Source: Rhizophagus clarus (lineage: Eukaryota; Glomeromycota; Glomeromycetes; Glomerales; Glomeraceae). From it: a stretch of DNA of 64,000 bases. The position numbers were made by a program, and so were the translations under genes. Under the pieces are notes generated by a model. The model was not told the origin of the DNA and ran no database searches. It saw nothing but the letters and a program-made list of their open reading frames with translations. Below are positions 1-12,200 of the stretch, piece by piece. The DNA lies in assembly GCA_015698045.1 (NCBI GenBank), contig BLAL01000229.1:1152001-1216000 (forward strand). Direction: 5' to 3'. Position 1 is the stretch's first letter; every line of letters starts with the position of its first letter.

Positions 1-560
1 AACTTACAAAAAGAACTGACCTACAACAGAGAAAAAAAAGTCTCAAAACTTATCCACTACAAAAAGAGAAACTAAATTACCTACAAAAGTAAAAAAATCC
101 GGAATTAACCCACAAAAGAAAAGAAACTTGAACCTGATCTTTAAAAAGAAAAAGTCTCTCACCTATAAGAAAATTAAACAAAAAAAATATTAACTTCAAT
201 GTAAAAAAATTATCTTTAACAAAAAAAAAAAATATTTTACAAAAGAAAGGGGAGCGAGGTGCATGGGTGAAAAATGAATAATAAAAACAAAAAAATTTTT
301 AACGAAGTTGGGGAAAATAAAGAGAAATAAAAATAGGGAATAAAAAATAGAAAGAACCAAAAACAAAAACTTTTTTAAAAAAAAGTGAAAAAAAAAAAAA
401 AAATTTTTTAAAATGAGGGGTTGGAATAAAGATTAGAATCAAAAGAAAAAACTTGTTATTTTTATTAAAAGAAAGGAGTAGCGGGTGAGAAGAAAATCGA
501 GAGAAAAAAAAATTTTTTTAGAAGAAAGTTAGAGGGAGAAGAGAAAAAAAAATATGGGGG
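1..560. repeat. Purine-rich degenerate repeat
   Basis: The + strand is almost all A and G, broken by recurring short phrases such as CTTACAAAAAG, CTGACCTACAA and ATTACCTACAAAAG. These look like a strongly diverged tandem repeat of a few tens of bases. The style matches the A-rich array near 55.6-56.5 kb. No coding frame is credible. On the - strand it directly continues the CCCTATAAG repeat module, so it may be the inside of a larger element that runs off the window edge. Confidence 0.5.
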
Positions 561-658
561 AGGGAAACAAAAAACGTATCATAACAAAACAATAATCACG
601 TGATCCCTTGTTATGATACCTGAAACGAAATGACAATAAAATTATGTTTTAAGTTTAA

Positions 659-1676
659 CCACATCAGTCATTGTAGTCATTCTATGAACACTTTATTCAA
701 TATACTTCTAAAACATTTTACAACATTGATTAATGTCTTAAATTCTCTCCCAAGGGATGCCTTAGTCGATACCAACTTTACTCCTCACATTACTTCATTT
801 AATTTTTTCCCTAGGATCACTGATAACCCTCACAACTTTATTACGGACGTTCATCATCTTTTAATTCACAATTTTTTCCCCAAGCTTTTGGTTGATTTAA
901 TTACTCATTTAAATCCTCGACAAGTTTCCTTTAGAAATAAAGTCGCGTTTGATATATTCGCTGCGATACAAAGTGACATCCACAAAGATATTTGGAACAC
1001 TCACGCTAAGAATATCCACGATTTTGAAAAATTCATCCTCAACATCACCAAAAGAGACAAAAAATCTTATCATTCCACCTACCGTTCGCGTAGTAGACGA
1101 AAATCAAACATCCACAAGCATCCACGTCATACAGCTTTTCCTGTTTTAAATGGCGACAGCAGTTCTTCACACCCTTCCTCTCATCTTCATCAAGTACAAA
1201 GATCCTCACGTCATGTATCATTTGACCCTTTTAATCTTACCGAGAATTTCAACCCATTGGCCAGGTTCAAACAGGACGCATTTATTAGATATACTAGTTG
1301 TAATTTCTTACATTCGGGATCATGGCATTCACATAGGCAACGTAGTGATATTTTTAATATTGATTTTACTTCTTTTATTTTTCATAGATTTTTTTTTCTG
1401 ATAGTTATTATGGTTCTTTATCTGGGTTTAAATTTTATTTTTACGCTTAATGTATCACCTTTTTTTTCTTTTTTTTCTTTTTTTGGGATTTTTACGTAGT
1501 TAGTTCTTTCTATAGTGGTTTAGGTTATATCTTTTATATTGATAACAACTAAATCGGATCCCGACATAGATATAGTTTCTATATTTAGTTGTATTCATGT
1601 ATTCTGACAGCATAGCTTGTTTTGACAAGTAATTATGTCTTCACATGTACGAGGTGATCCTCCAGTAAAAATAAAA
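659..1676 (+). mobile_element. 5'-truncated LINE insertion with 24-bp target duplication
   Basis: The same 24 bases flank this segment at 635-658 and 1677-1700 (core ATTATGTTTTAAGTTTAA), and the 3' side is A-rich (GTAAAAATAAAA). This is the signature of target-primed reverse transcription. The insert carries an open frame ending at 1499. Part of it, HNFF..LVDLI..., followed by NITKRDKKSYHS, matches the C-terminal end of ORF2 of the 24-34 kb LINE (LHNAVPNSLSDLIARF, HITKRDKRLYRKR). Only the last part of ORF2 and the 3' UTR are therefore present. The reading frame's first ATG (630) lies in the flank, so no intact product is expected. Confidence 0.85.
684..1499 (+). pseudogene. LINE ORF2 C-terminal remnant
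   Basis: This is the open frame inside the truncated LINE, starting from the first internal ATG. Residues around TKRDK align by eye with the extreme C-terminus of the 29215-34043 ORF2 product, past its RNase H domain. A basic stretch (RSRSRRK) follows, and the frame ends in a Phe-rich hydrophobic tail that may really be 3' UTR read through. No reverse transcriptase or RNase H motif remains. It is a dead-on-arrival copy, not a functional gene. Confidence 0.6.
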
Positions 1677-1874
1677 AATAAAATTATGTTTTAAGTTTAA
1701 AAATTCCGTATAAATTCCGTATAGGTGTATACATTCCTTATATATCAATTTTTTTGAAAAATATTCAAAAATGAATTGTGTATTAAATATACGGAATTGC
1801 TATACAGAATTTACAAAAACGTATGATAATTGTATATGAAACGCATCATTTTCGTATACAGATTTCTTATAGGG

Positions 1875-2980
1875 CCACAGTCCCATTAAGGTGTTAAGCA
1901 TAAATATGCCATATATTTTTTCTTATAAATACAAAAACAATTTTCAAAGTTAATTATTACATTATATTTTTTTATTACGTCATACATCAAACCTTTATGG
2001 TCTAAGTCGGTGACATGTATAATAGTTGATTAACGTTCTACATTTCTTCATTTTTTAATACTGTGGTAAAGCATATGCCATGCAAAATGTCTATGACAAA
2101 TTTTAAAAATTGGACTATTGATAATAATGATATTAATAAATTTACTCAACATTCAAAAATACTCAATTATCTCATAGCATTAGAGGGTTTCTTACGTAGA
2201 TTACGAAGAAAAGTATGATAATTGGATAATATTTTCCACCTTAGCCAATATAATTGTGTATATTTTATTCATATAATGCGTATTTTTTTTTTTATTTATC
2301 TAAATGAAATAAATGAAATATAATAAAGTTACCAAACCAAGATTGCTATTCAGTCAATTAGGTATATGCGGATTTTAATGACCAATATTTTATGAGGTAT
2401 CATCTATATTAGTGGGATTAATTCCTGTTGGTCACCGTTGTCACTGCAATATTCCTGTATCGACTGAAAATAGTCACCAGTACGTGGCCATCAATGAAAC
2501 GAAAATTAAAATACAAATTAAAATAATTTTTCATCTTGCTTTTATAAATATTTAGTAAAATGGGTTTATTAAGGCCTTAAAATGTGTACAAGGCAGTAAT
2601 TCTCATGAAATCAGATTCGTTATTATAGCACTGTTTAATATACTTTTGACCCTTTTCTAATAATTTATTATGGTGTCATGAACTAAATATAACTTTTTTT
2701 TATTAATTGGTAAGGTAGTAAATATTTTATTTAGAAGAACACTAGCAGTCGCCCGTTGCTTCGTACTGGGGTTAACAAGTTGGTTTAAATCAATATACAT
2801 TGAAAAGAAAATTTTAATGCCACAGTATATTATTCAATATTTAATTGCTAACTAACTTATTTATTTATTTTCCTTAGATTCTCCGTTTCTTGCTTCTAAA
2901 CTATTCAAGCTTCTTTATTGTTTTTTTTGCTTTGAAATAAACTAATAAATTTTTTTTACTATTTCCTTCCATATTCTTGC
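1875..2980. other. AT-rich intergenic stretch
   Basis: No gene, RNA or delimited repeat is visible. A locally GC-rich phrase (CAGTCGCCCGTTGCTTCG, about 2747-2764) stands out from the AT-rich surroundings. It resembles the kind of terminal phrase seen on dispersed transposons, but no partner end was found here. Confidence 0.4.
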
Positions 2981-3345
2981 TTTTCCTTTACACCCACTTT
3001 TTTGTTTAGGTACACTTATTATTTTTCGTTCCATTAACACTTATTTTTGTTTTATCATATTTTTTTTTTTTTTTGTTTCATTAACACTTATTTATTCTTT
3101 ACACCCATTTTTTTGTCGCTTTGCTACTTTTTTCGCCTCTTTACGTTCATTTTCCTTTCTCATTTCTTTACATTCATTTTCTCTTTCATTTTGTACATTC
3201 ATTTCCTCTTTCATTTTTTTACACCCATTTTTTTTCGTTTCCTACACCCATTTTTTTGTTTCCCTACACCTCATTTTTTCTTGTTTCCCCACACTTAGTT
3301 TCCGTTCTCTACATTCATTTTTCATTTCTTTATACTTTTATTCGG
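2981..3345. repeat. Pyrimidine-rich tandem repeat
   Basis: This is a degenerate minisatellite with units of about 20-28 bases built on TTTACACCCATTTTTTTG and TACATTCATTTTCTC. Around a dozen units are recognisable. The Phe-rich open frames here are a by-product of the T-rich repeat and are not genes. Confidence 0.7.
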
Positions 3346-4409
3346 TTTTTTGCTTTATTTTGAACAAATGTACAAAATTTTAAATAATAACTATGTAATA
3401 GGGTCATAAATCGCTCGTGTAATAAGTAAATTAAAAAAAATAAATAAATAAAAAAATATAAAATAAAATAAATATTATTTTAAAACCACGTAAAAAATTT
3501 GGCTTGATTATTTCGGATCAGCCCAATAGATCACATGAATTGACACGGACCACCAGTCTAACCAAAAACGAACTGCAAATTCACATAATTGTACCCGATC
3601 TTACTGTAGTTAAAAAAAATTATATTGACAATAGAGATGATTGGCATTGCTATGAATTTAATCAAATTTCTTTATCCATAAAAATATTGAGCTACAAACA
3701 CAAGTAACATGTTACGCAATTCAAATTATTTATATGGATATAGATATATTTGAAGAATATTTAGGTGTTATGGTTAATCGTTTGTTTAATTTTTGTTTTA
3801 AGTAAGTAAATGAAAGAGAGGAAGAAATTATGATAAATAAAGATATTCTTGATTATATTAATAACAAGCATGAATTCTATAACTGATAACTGATTTTTAA
3901 ACAATTTTATAGGAAAATAAAAAAAAAAATTGTGCGAACTATATCTATAAGAAAAATTTTTATTTATGATTTATTATTTACTGCTTGTTGGTATTGGTAG
4001 AACTAAAACCGGAAATTTTCAATCTAATCAAAAAGGAAAAAAAATGTAAAATAAACTAACTGTAAAAAATATGGAATAGAACAGGCACAAACAAATCAAA
4101 ATTTATTTATACAGGCTAATCTGTTACACTTTATTTCTTTAGTTATATAAATAGATAGAATAGCCAAAACGCCAGTTACCGGAAACAAATGCATTAGTAA
4201 TTACCACAGATGTACTAATAGCCGTATAAAATTAGCCAAATAAAGATAAGTAGCAGTAGCATTATAAAATCGTAAGATAATTCAGGCGCAGGCGCAACAC
4301 ACCGCACAATTCAAACGTTTATTTATACAGAGTAATCTAAACATGGATTTTCCCACTTTAGTTATATAGGTTTCGTGACACTACTTATTCACTTGGAATG
4401 AGAGCAATA
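3346..4409. other. AT-rich intergenic stretch with a weak internal duplication
   Basis: No supported gene. Segments at about 4083-4160 and 4283-4370 resemble each other (both have CAGGC..CA, then TTTATTTATACAG, then TAATCT, then TTTAGTTATATA). This suggests an old duplication of about 75 bp. The 67-codon frame at 3504-3707 has no recognisable motif. Confidence 0.35.
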
Positions 4410-4427
4410 AGTAAACAAAATATTATT

Positions 4428-5258
4428 TTTTTTTTTTTTTTTTTTAATGGTAAATGCATATTTTATTGCTTTATTGTAAAAAAAAGAACAATTACAATAT
4501 TGTATACATTAGTAAAATACATTTCACTATATATCATTAATGCGTTACCGCATTTTATAATTGAACCTGTAAAAATATAAACTAATAATTAGTATATCCT
4601 ATTCACTATCTAAGTACCTAATCTAATGTATTGTTAAACTATATTAGCATTTATCAATAATTCATTTTCCGTGTATGATGTTTTTTGTATTTTAATTTTT
4701 TTTCTATCTTTTTGTTGTTTTTGTGTTATACTTGTTATATCCTTCTCATCTTGTGTTTCTTTGTGTTTCCTTTTATTCAATTTACTGATACCCATCGATT
4801 TTTCTATTTCCGTGACCATGTTACATCGTTAATTCCAGATTGACATCTTTGTTTTATCTAAAATTCTTGATATTATATTTTTTCCTATTGGTATTATGTT
4901 GTTTTTTTGTAACGATTTGTGTGTCTGTATCGATATTAAACCTCGTATCCATTCATATTGAACGTTGTTGATTTGTAATATTTCCGATTTTTCTTCACTT
5001 AAATTTTTAATGATTTGTCGTATTTCAATACATTGTTCGTTCGATTTGTCAGTAATTTCCGATATGATTTCGTCTATTGCTTCGTCTCTGATTTTCTCTA
5101 TTGTAGTATTATTTTTAGGACAGATCCATATATGGTCCCATGTTTCGTCATCTGCATTGCATCGTATACATTTTTTATTTTTAACTCCATATACTTGTCG
5201 TTCGAAACATATTTCGTACGTCGGTAATTGTTTCGTGAAGTTTTTGTATCGGAATATT
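4428..5258 (-). mobile_element. 5'-truncated LINE insertion with 18-bp target duplication
   Basis: AGTAAACAAAATATTATT occurs at 4410-4427 and again at 5259-5276, bracketing this segment. The insert starts with a run of about 18 T on the + strand, which is a poly(A) tail on the - strand. An AATAAA signal lies just upstream of that tail. The - strand content is the C-terminal end of a retroelement protein. The insertion ends about 170 bp upstream of the first F-box start codon, so it may have separated that gene from older upstream control DNA. Confidence 0.85.
4634..5258 (-). pseudogene. LINE ORF2 C-terminus with in-frame stop
   Basis: Read on the - strand, the frame runs KNFTKQLPTYE, then a CCHC-like motif CIRCNADDETWDHIWIC (C-x2-C-x7-H-x4-C), then a Glu-rich region. 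It continues to SIWN, a TAA at 4831-4829, and then RCNMVTEIEKSMGISKLNKRK in the same frame. The reading frame is thus continuous apart from one stop, which looks like CAA changed to TAA. A CCHC-type element followed by a basic tail is usual at the C-terminal end of non-LTR retrotransposon proteins after the RNase H. The N-terminal side is cut at the insertion junction. Residues upstream of about 5258 come from flanking DNA. Confidence 0.65.
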
Positions 5259-5330
5259 AGTAAACAAAATATTATTAACATACTTCTATAAAACAAACCT
5301 TTTTTCGTTTAAATGATCAGCATTACGATT

Positions 5331-5412
5331 ATTTATTTATGATGTGTAACACAAATTACTTGACTATAAATCAGGTTGTTACAAATATCGTCATTGATCG
5401 ACAATTTTTCTT
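5331..5412 (+). promoter_or_regulatory. Shared F-box promoter block, gene 1
   Basis: The order is GTAAC, then AAATTACTTGACTATAAATC, then TTGTTACAAAT, then CATTGATCG.CAATTTTTC. TATAAA is at 5365-5370, 84 bp before the start codon. The same order recurs before F-box genes 2 and 3 and more weakly before 4 and 5, although the DNA further upstream is unrelated. This points to a conserved core promoter carried along by gene duplication. Confidence 0.55.
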
Positions 5413-5448
5413 TCTCTTTTTCTTTTTTCTCTTAAAAAAAAAAAAAAA

Positions 5449-6942
5449 ATGTCAAACCTTAACAGTGATATATTTTATTTGATATTTAAAGAATTAAAAG
5501 ATGATGGAAATGCTCTTTTTTCATGTCTTTTAGTTAATAAAATTTGTTTCAATATTATCATACCAATTTTATGGAAAAATCCTTGGAAATATTTAAAGAA
5601 AGAGATCAACGATCAAACTATTTTTAATATGGAAAAGGAAAACAAATATAAAAAATTATTAGATGTGATTATTTCACATTTATCTGATGAATCAAGAAAT
5701 AACATAAAAAATAAAAAAATTTTTTTAACAAATTTATATCAAAAACCTTTAATTGATTATATAAGCTTTTGTAAGCATTTGAATTTTAATGCAATATTCG
5801 ATATGATAAGTTCAATATTTATTTTTTATACTGTACCTATTATCGAAAATGAAATAATTAATCTTTTTATTAACGAAAATATGAGATTTACACATCTTTA
5901 TATACCGAGTAGATTTAATTATAAAATATATCTTATCCCAGGATTTGAAAATTGCTTTTCAGGACTTGAGTTTCTTAAATGTGACTTAGATAATAATGAT
6001 CAAAGTATTCTAGAAGAACTGACTAGAACAAGCAAATCAATTAAAAATTTGGAACTTACATTTTTTGGTGCTTATATTCCTGGATTGAGTGGAATCACTA
6101 AATTAATTGAAACACAAAAAGAATTAAGTAATGTAAGTTATTTAACTTATTATCGTGTAAATGAATCATCTCGTAAATCCCTTGAAGATTCATTGATTAA
6201 ACGTACGAATAATACTCTGCAATATTTAAAAATTAATAAAGAACCTAGTAATATAAAATTTTTTTCATATTTTGTTGATTTAATAAGTTTAGAAATAAAT
6301 GATTCATATAATGATAGTTGGAAACATTTAGTTGATGCGACTTTACCTCATTTAAAATTTTTAAAGGCAAAAAATATTCCATCCAATAATTTGGCAAAAT
6401 TAATTGAAAATACTAGTGAAGAACTGGAGGAAATTAGTATTAATTCATTAAGATGTAATGATTCTAATTATGGAGATCTTATTCAGACAATTGCTCAGAG
6501 TTGTCCAAATCTTAAATACTTTATGTTAATTCTTAGAAATAGAGATATTATTAATTTGGAAAAAGTATTAATTAATTGTCAATATTTGAGTGGATTAAAC
6601 ATTGTTATATATAAGTATGATTTTGATTTTGATTGGAAAAAATTATTTATAATATTAACTAAATCATCTCCAATTGGTTTATATAAATTTAAATTTTATA
6701 TTTTTCATGATAAATCATTATCTCGACTGAATTCTGATTCTTTTAACTTATTCTTTGCCAATTGGAAAGGCAGACAACCTATGTTATTGCAAACTGTTCC
6801 AATTTACAGTTGTATAAGTTTTAAAAAATATTTTAATTTAATAGAAACATATAAAGCAAAAGGTATAGTTAAAAAATATGAATATGTCAAGCATGAAAAT
6901 ATTTATTATGAAGAATTTGAATGGATTAATCAGAGAATTTGA
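5449..6942 (+). CDS. F-box/LRR-like protein, paralogue 1
   Basis: 497 residues, no intron. An N-terminal F-box-like segment (about residues 3-48: NSDIFYLIFKEL, then SCLLVNKICFNIIIPILW) would bind Skp1. The remaining 440 residues carry irregular leucine-rich repeats, such as LPHLKFLKAKNI and IAQSCPNLKYFML, which in this family present substrates to an SCF ubiquitin ligase. The C-terminus keeps the family tail YEEFEWINQRI. The start is set by MSNLN, shared by all five copies, and a run of about 16 A abuts the ATG. An AATAAA lies at 6982. The F-box has Ile-Cys where paralogues have Asn-Trp (VNKICF against VNKNWF). Family assignment is by motif recognition and the substrate is unknown. Confidence 0.85.
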   Translation: MSNLNSDIFYLIFKELKDDGNALFSCLLVNKICFNIIIPILWKNPWKYLKKEINDQTIFNMEKENKYKKLLDVIISHLSDESRNNIKNKKIFLTNLYQKPLIDYISFCKHLNFNAIFDMISSIFIFYTVPIIENEIINLFINENMRFTHLYIPSRFNYKIYLIPGFENCFSGLEFLKCDLDNNDQSILEELTRTSKSIKNLELTFFGAYIPGLSGITKLIETQKELSNVSYLTYYRVNESSRKSLEDSLIKRTNNTLQYLKINKEPSNIKFFSYFVDLISLEINDSYNDSWKHLVDATLPHLKFLKAKNIPSNNLAKLIENTSEELEEISINSLRCNDSNYGDLIQTIAQSCPNLKYFMLILRNRDIINLEKVLINCQYLSGLNIVIYKYDFDFDWKKLFIILTKSSPIGLYKFKFYIFHDKSLSRLNSDSFNLFFANWKGRQPMLLQTVPIYSCISFKKYFNLIETYKAKGIVKKYEYVKHENIYYEEFEWINQRI

Positions 6943-8144
6943 TTGATAGTTTGTAATATCACCATTATAGTAGGTTGGTTTAATAAATAAAGTATTAATT
7001 ATTTGCAGTCGTTAGTAAAGTAAATTTATCTTATTATTTCTGTAATCTTGTCCTTTTTATAAATAAACATGTTATTTAATCAATATCAATTATACACTTG
7101 AAATGAAATGCATTAACAACAATAAGACTTTATTTAAAAGGTATATTAAAGTAAATAAGTATTACAATAAGGATTCGTCCCATTTGTTATATTATTCACA
7201 TGTTCAAGAGAACCAATTTTGTTTTGTTACAATAATAGAAAAGGATATTAACAACATTTGTACACAATTGTTAATCTGCTTAAATAGTAGAAGGTTAAGC
7301 CATTTTTAACGTGTTTTTTTTAAAAAATAAAAGTAAACAATTGATCTTTAAAGAAGAATATCTGCTATTGTTAATACTTCAAGTTGTTTATTTAAGCTGC
7401 TGTGTTTTAGTTTTATAATAGTTATTTACAACATATTTGTATTCCCATTCTACAAAGATACTGCATTAATTATAGAAAAAATATTATCATCAACAAGGAC
7501 CATTTCGTATTCACTATATCTAATACGAGTTAAGGTTGTTTTTCTTTTTTTTTGGTGGCATTAAAACTAAAATAGTAAGATGATTGCAACAGATATATAA
7601 TCAACTGAAATTATTTGATTTGTATTTAATTTTGTCGAATTGTGATTAGATTATTTCTTTTTTATATAAGATTCTAGGTTCATTATGCTGAAATAGATAG
7701 TTACAACTATGAAAAAAAGTTAGTATTCAGCGTAATTGACATTTTTTATTTTAATAGACGAAATTCTGTTCAAACGAATTAACAAACTTAAATAATCTCT
7801 TCAAGTTTTAATAAATGTGATGAAGGCCATATAATCTAGTCGTATACTCATTATTCAACGAGCACTGCATAAATGAACCAAAAAAATATGCTACTTATAT
7901 GAGTGTTGGATGTGCAAAATAAGATTTTACCGTCTGAATGTTTAAAAAATTTGCTGGTAACGCAAGGCGAAAATCACACTCTCTTATTCTCTTACAATAA
8001 ATTCATAAATTAAATAAAACAATAAAACATTGTTTCAAATACGCTCGCTCGTCTAACAGCCCGAACAACTCAAACAGCTCTTAGCATTATAACAGCATTA
8101 TTCAATATTGCTATACCAATTGTATTGCAACAAAGTCAAGTGAA
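6943..8144. other. 3' region and AT-rich intergenic DNA
   Basis: An AATAAA follows the F-box stop closely at 6982. The 68-codon frame at 7103-7309 shows no motif. No RNA gene or repeat was recognised. Confidence 0.35.
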
Positions 8145-8223
8145 CAGTAGAATCAAATTTTGATCAAATTTAATAAATAAACACGTTACTAATCAAAAAA
8201 AAAAAAAACCAGCAGAATCAAAT
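8145..8223 (+). mobile_element. Minimal retro-insertion, tail motif copy 1
   Basis: CAGTAGAATCAAAT (8145-8158) and CAGCAGAATCAAAT (8210-8223) flank a 51-bp insert. The insert consists of a short AT-rich piece, then ATAAACACGTTACTAATC, then a poly(A) run. A second insertion with the same tail motif is at 59515-59549. It is best explained as an extreme 5' truncation of a LINE or SINE, leaving only the 3' end and the tail. Confidence 0.7.
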
Positions 8224-9269
8224 ATACTACTACTCTTGTATAAATTTCTGACAAAAAGAAATTTAAAAATATTACTACCTTTCTTTAGAAGAGTTACATG
8301 TCATCACTAAGAAACAGAAACGATGTTCTACATGACCATCATCAATAAATAGAGCTTTATTAACTGAAGAAGGCAGTTTCCATGAGCTATCCATTATCGA
8401 CAAATAAAATTGCAGGTAAAAAACAGTACAGAATAAAAAATTGACAATCTATTCTTTGTTCTGTTTCTAATTATTTTCTTAAATCATCAAACTTCCAAAC
8501 ATGGTCTAAATTGATAGCAGCACCTAGCCTTAAGTACCTCTTTTTAATAATCAAGTACAATATGTTATTTTATTGGATGATGATACAAATACAAAATTGA
8601 AAAATGGAAGATGAACAGATCTGAATGCGAGGCTTGATACGTGTGAAGTAAGTAAAATATATTATTATATGTGTTTTTATTAAAAAAAATAAGTTATTAA
8701 ATTTAAATAGTTTTAATAATAATTATAACTATAATGAATATAGAATATCAGTTATTGTTGCAAGAAATACGTTAGATGTCAATTTGAAGGTACTGTACAG
8801 TATTAAAGTGTTAAGGAAATCCATGTTCAAGAGATTGTACGTATTATATAGCATAAAGTCAATAATGTATCTTACTGATGTAAAATTTATTAAGTGTAAC
8901 TTTCAAACAGTCGCTCGTTATAAAAATCATACGTTTTCAAGAAATGAAATTTGATTGTTGACGAACAAAATGTACGATGGCAAAGTTTATCAGATTGTTT
9001 AATTTAAGAATTAGTTATTAAAGCAGCATTGTTTTTTTTACTAGGGCACTGATTCACAGTTTTATTTTTTATTTTTTTTTTCAGTAAAATATAATTCTTG
9101 CATCATCCGTTCCTATAAACATGCTCATCATAATCGACTTAAGGTAAGATCTGACGAGAATAAGCAGAATATTATGATTTCAGTAAATTTATATTTGGTA
9201 TTTAGTATATTGCATTATGTCTAGATAATAAATACATTACTTGATTTTAACGATCTATCATGAACGATA
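8224..9269. other. AT-rich intergenic stretch
   Basis: I see no gene, repeat or RNA here. Confidence 0.35.
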
Positions 9270-12200
9270 TAATAATACATTGATAGTGTCATACTCAGCA
9301 GGTATTATAAATGGTTCCACTTTCGAAGATATAAGTCTTGGGGAGACTTTTCGTACGATGGACCCAGTCATCTATTCACAATCATTTAAAGCAATTCGTT
9401 CAGCCTTCATAAACCCCACACGTTGCTTTCACGGTTTACAGTTGAGATTTATGGCCAGTAAATAGTAAAAAACTTACTATATATCATTTTTTTCAACAAA
9501 TAAATCTATTCTTATCCACTTATAATATTTTTCCTATCTACTTGTCAATCTATTATTTTTCATTCGAAATAATTTTTTAAACATTAAATTATTTTTATAT
9601 AATATTCTCTTAAAGAAAAAAAAGATGCAAAACCCAAAGTTCACTCACACTACTCACCATTGTTAACATACTGTATAAGGCTATCCTTTCCATTACAACA
9701 TTGAAAGTCTAAACTGAAAAATCACAGATCAGCAATTCTATCTTGAGAGGTTAAATTTCTTCAAATTTCAAAATGTTTAACCTACAAAATACAAAACCTA
9801 AGTAAATACAGGTTCATTCACTTCAGATCATAATGTGAACACCCAAATGGTATGTAAACAGTGACCATTTGAACAAGTGGCAGAAGTGATCATATATGAT
9901 ATCCTTCACTACTATCTATGTCCTCAACGGACACCCAAACGATTTATGAACAGTGATCATTTGGACAAGTAGTCGTACACCATAACCCAATTACCTTAGG
10001 GATAGGCATACAGCTCAAGAATAACATGTATGATATTCTTTACCACCATCTATATCCTCCATTATGACCATCAGATCCTTCACAAAGCTCAAGGGCACTT
10101 GGCAGACAACTACTATATAATCAAGACGGTGGATTTGAACCTGATGACTCATACTCAGGTACCATAAATGGTTCCACTTTCGAAGATATAAGCCTTGGGG
10201 AGGATTCTCGTACGATGGGCCCCAGTCATCTATTTACAACCCTTTAAAGCCGTTGGTCAGCCCTCATAAATCCCCGCACGTTGCTTTTCGCGGTGTGCAG
10301 TCGAGATTTATGGCCAGTAAATAGTAAGAAGAACTTACTCTATATCAATTTTTCAACAAATCAATCTTTTTCTATCCACTCGTAATATTTTTCCCATCCA
10401 CCTGTCATGTATTTACGTGTTTATGCATAATTAAATTCAATCATTTGCTATTATTTTCATTCAAAATAATTTATTAAACATTAAGAGAATATTAAATTAA
10501 AATAATTTAAAGAAAAAAAAAAATGCAAATACCCAAAGTTCACTCACACTACTCACCATTGTTAACATATAAGGCTATCTTTTCCATAACAAAATTGAAA
10601 GTCTAAACTGAAAAATCACAGATCAGCAATTCTATCTTGGGAGGTTAAATTTCTTCAAATTTCAAAATGTTTAACCTACAAAATACAAAACCCAAGTAAA
10701 TACAGGTTCATTCACTTCAAGTCATAATGTGAACACCCAAATGGTATGTAAACAGTGACCATTTGAACAAGTGGCAGAAGTGATCATATATGAATCTCCT
10801 TCACTACTATCTATGTCCTCAACGGACACCCAAACGATTTATAAACAGTGATCATTTGGACAAGTAGTCGTACACCATAACCCAACTACCTTAGGGATAG
10901 ACATACACCTCAAGAATAACATGTATAATACTCTTTACCACCATCTATATCCTTCATTATGACCATCAGATCCTTCACAAAGCTCAAGGGCACTTGGCAG
11001 ACAACTACTATATAATCAAGACGGTGGATTTGAACCTGATGACTCATACTCAGGTACCATAAATGGTTCCACTTTCGAAGATTTATTAAGCCTTGGGGAG
11101 GATTCTCGTACGATGGGCCCCAGTCATCTATTTACAACCCTTTAAAGCCGTTGGTCAGCCCTCATAAACCCCCGCACGTTGCTTTCGCGGTGTGCAGTCA
11201 AGATTTATGGCCAGTAAATAGTAAGAAGAACTTACTCTATATCAATTTTTCAACAAATCAATCTTTTCCTATCCACTCGTAATATTTTTCCTATCCACTT
11301 GCCATGTATTTACATGTTTATACATAATTAAATTCAACCATTTGTCAATCTATTATTTTTCATTTTAAATAATTTTTTAAGCATTAAGAGAGTATTTAGT
11401 TAGAATAATTTAAAGAAAAAAAAAGTTGCAAATACTCGAAGTTCACTCACACTACTCACCATTGTTAACATATAAGGCTATCCTTTCTATAACAAAATTG
11501 AAAGTTCTAAACTGATCTATCTTGAGAGGTTAAATTTCTTCAAATTTCAAAATATTTAACCTACAAAATACAAAACCTAAGTAAATACAGGTTCATTCAC
11601 TTCAAGTCATAATGTGAATACCCAAATGGTATGTAAACAGTGACCATTTGAACAAGTGGCAGAAGTGATCATATATGATATCCTTCACTACTATCTATGT
11701 CCTCAACAGACACCCAAACGATTTATAAACAGTGATCATTTGGACAAGTAGTCGTACACCATAACCCAACTACCTTAGGGATAGACATACACCTCAAGAA
11801 TAACATGTATAATACTCTTTACCACCATCTATATCCTCCATTATGACCATCAGATCCTTCACAAAGCTCAAGGGCACTTGGCAGACAACTACTATATAAT
11901 CAAGACGGTGGATTTGAACCTGATGACTCATACTCAGGTACCATAAATGGTTCCACTTTCGAAGGGGAGGATTCTCGTACGATGGGCCCCAGTCATCTAT
12001 TTACAACCCTTTAAAGCCGTTGGTCAGCCCTCATAAACCCCGCACGTTGCTTTCGCGGTGTGCAGTCAAGATTTATGGCCAGTAAATAGTAAGAAGAACT
12101 TACTCTATATCAATTTTTCAACAAATCAATCTTTTCCTATCCACTCGTAATATTTTTCCTATCCACTTGCCATGTATTTACTAAATGTTTATACATAATT

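Larger units (their letters stand above)
561..1874 (-). repeat. CCCTATAAG repeat module, copy B, split by LINE
   Basis: Read on the - strand this starts with CCCTATAAG at 1874 and runs through many ATTCCGTATA / TATACGGAAT blocks. It then has a hairpin (GTATCATAAC 576-585 against GTTATGATAC 610-619) and ends in GTTTCCCTCCCC. A second copy lies on the + strand at 23958-24240. Copy B is interrupted between 658 and 1677 by a truncated LINE. The terminal CCCTAT resembles the terminal inverted repeat of the 27903-29211 element, so it may be the end of a DNA transposon. A matching opposite end was not found. Confidence 0.6.

Noticed and set aside
949..1401. 66- and 83-codon frames in the truncated LINE
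   Set aside because: They are out of frame with the ORF2-related reading frame.
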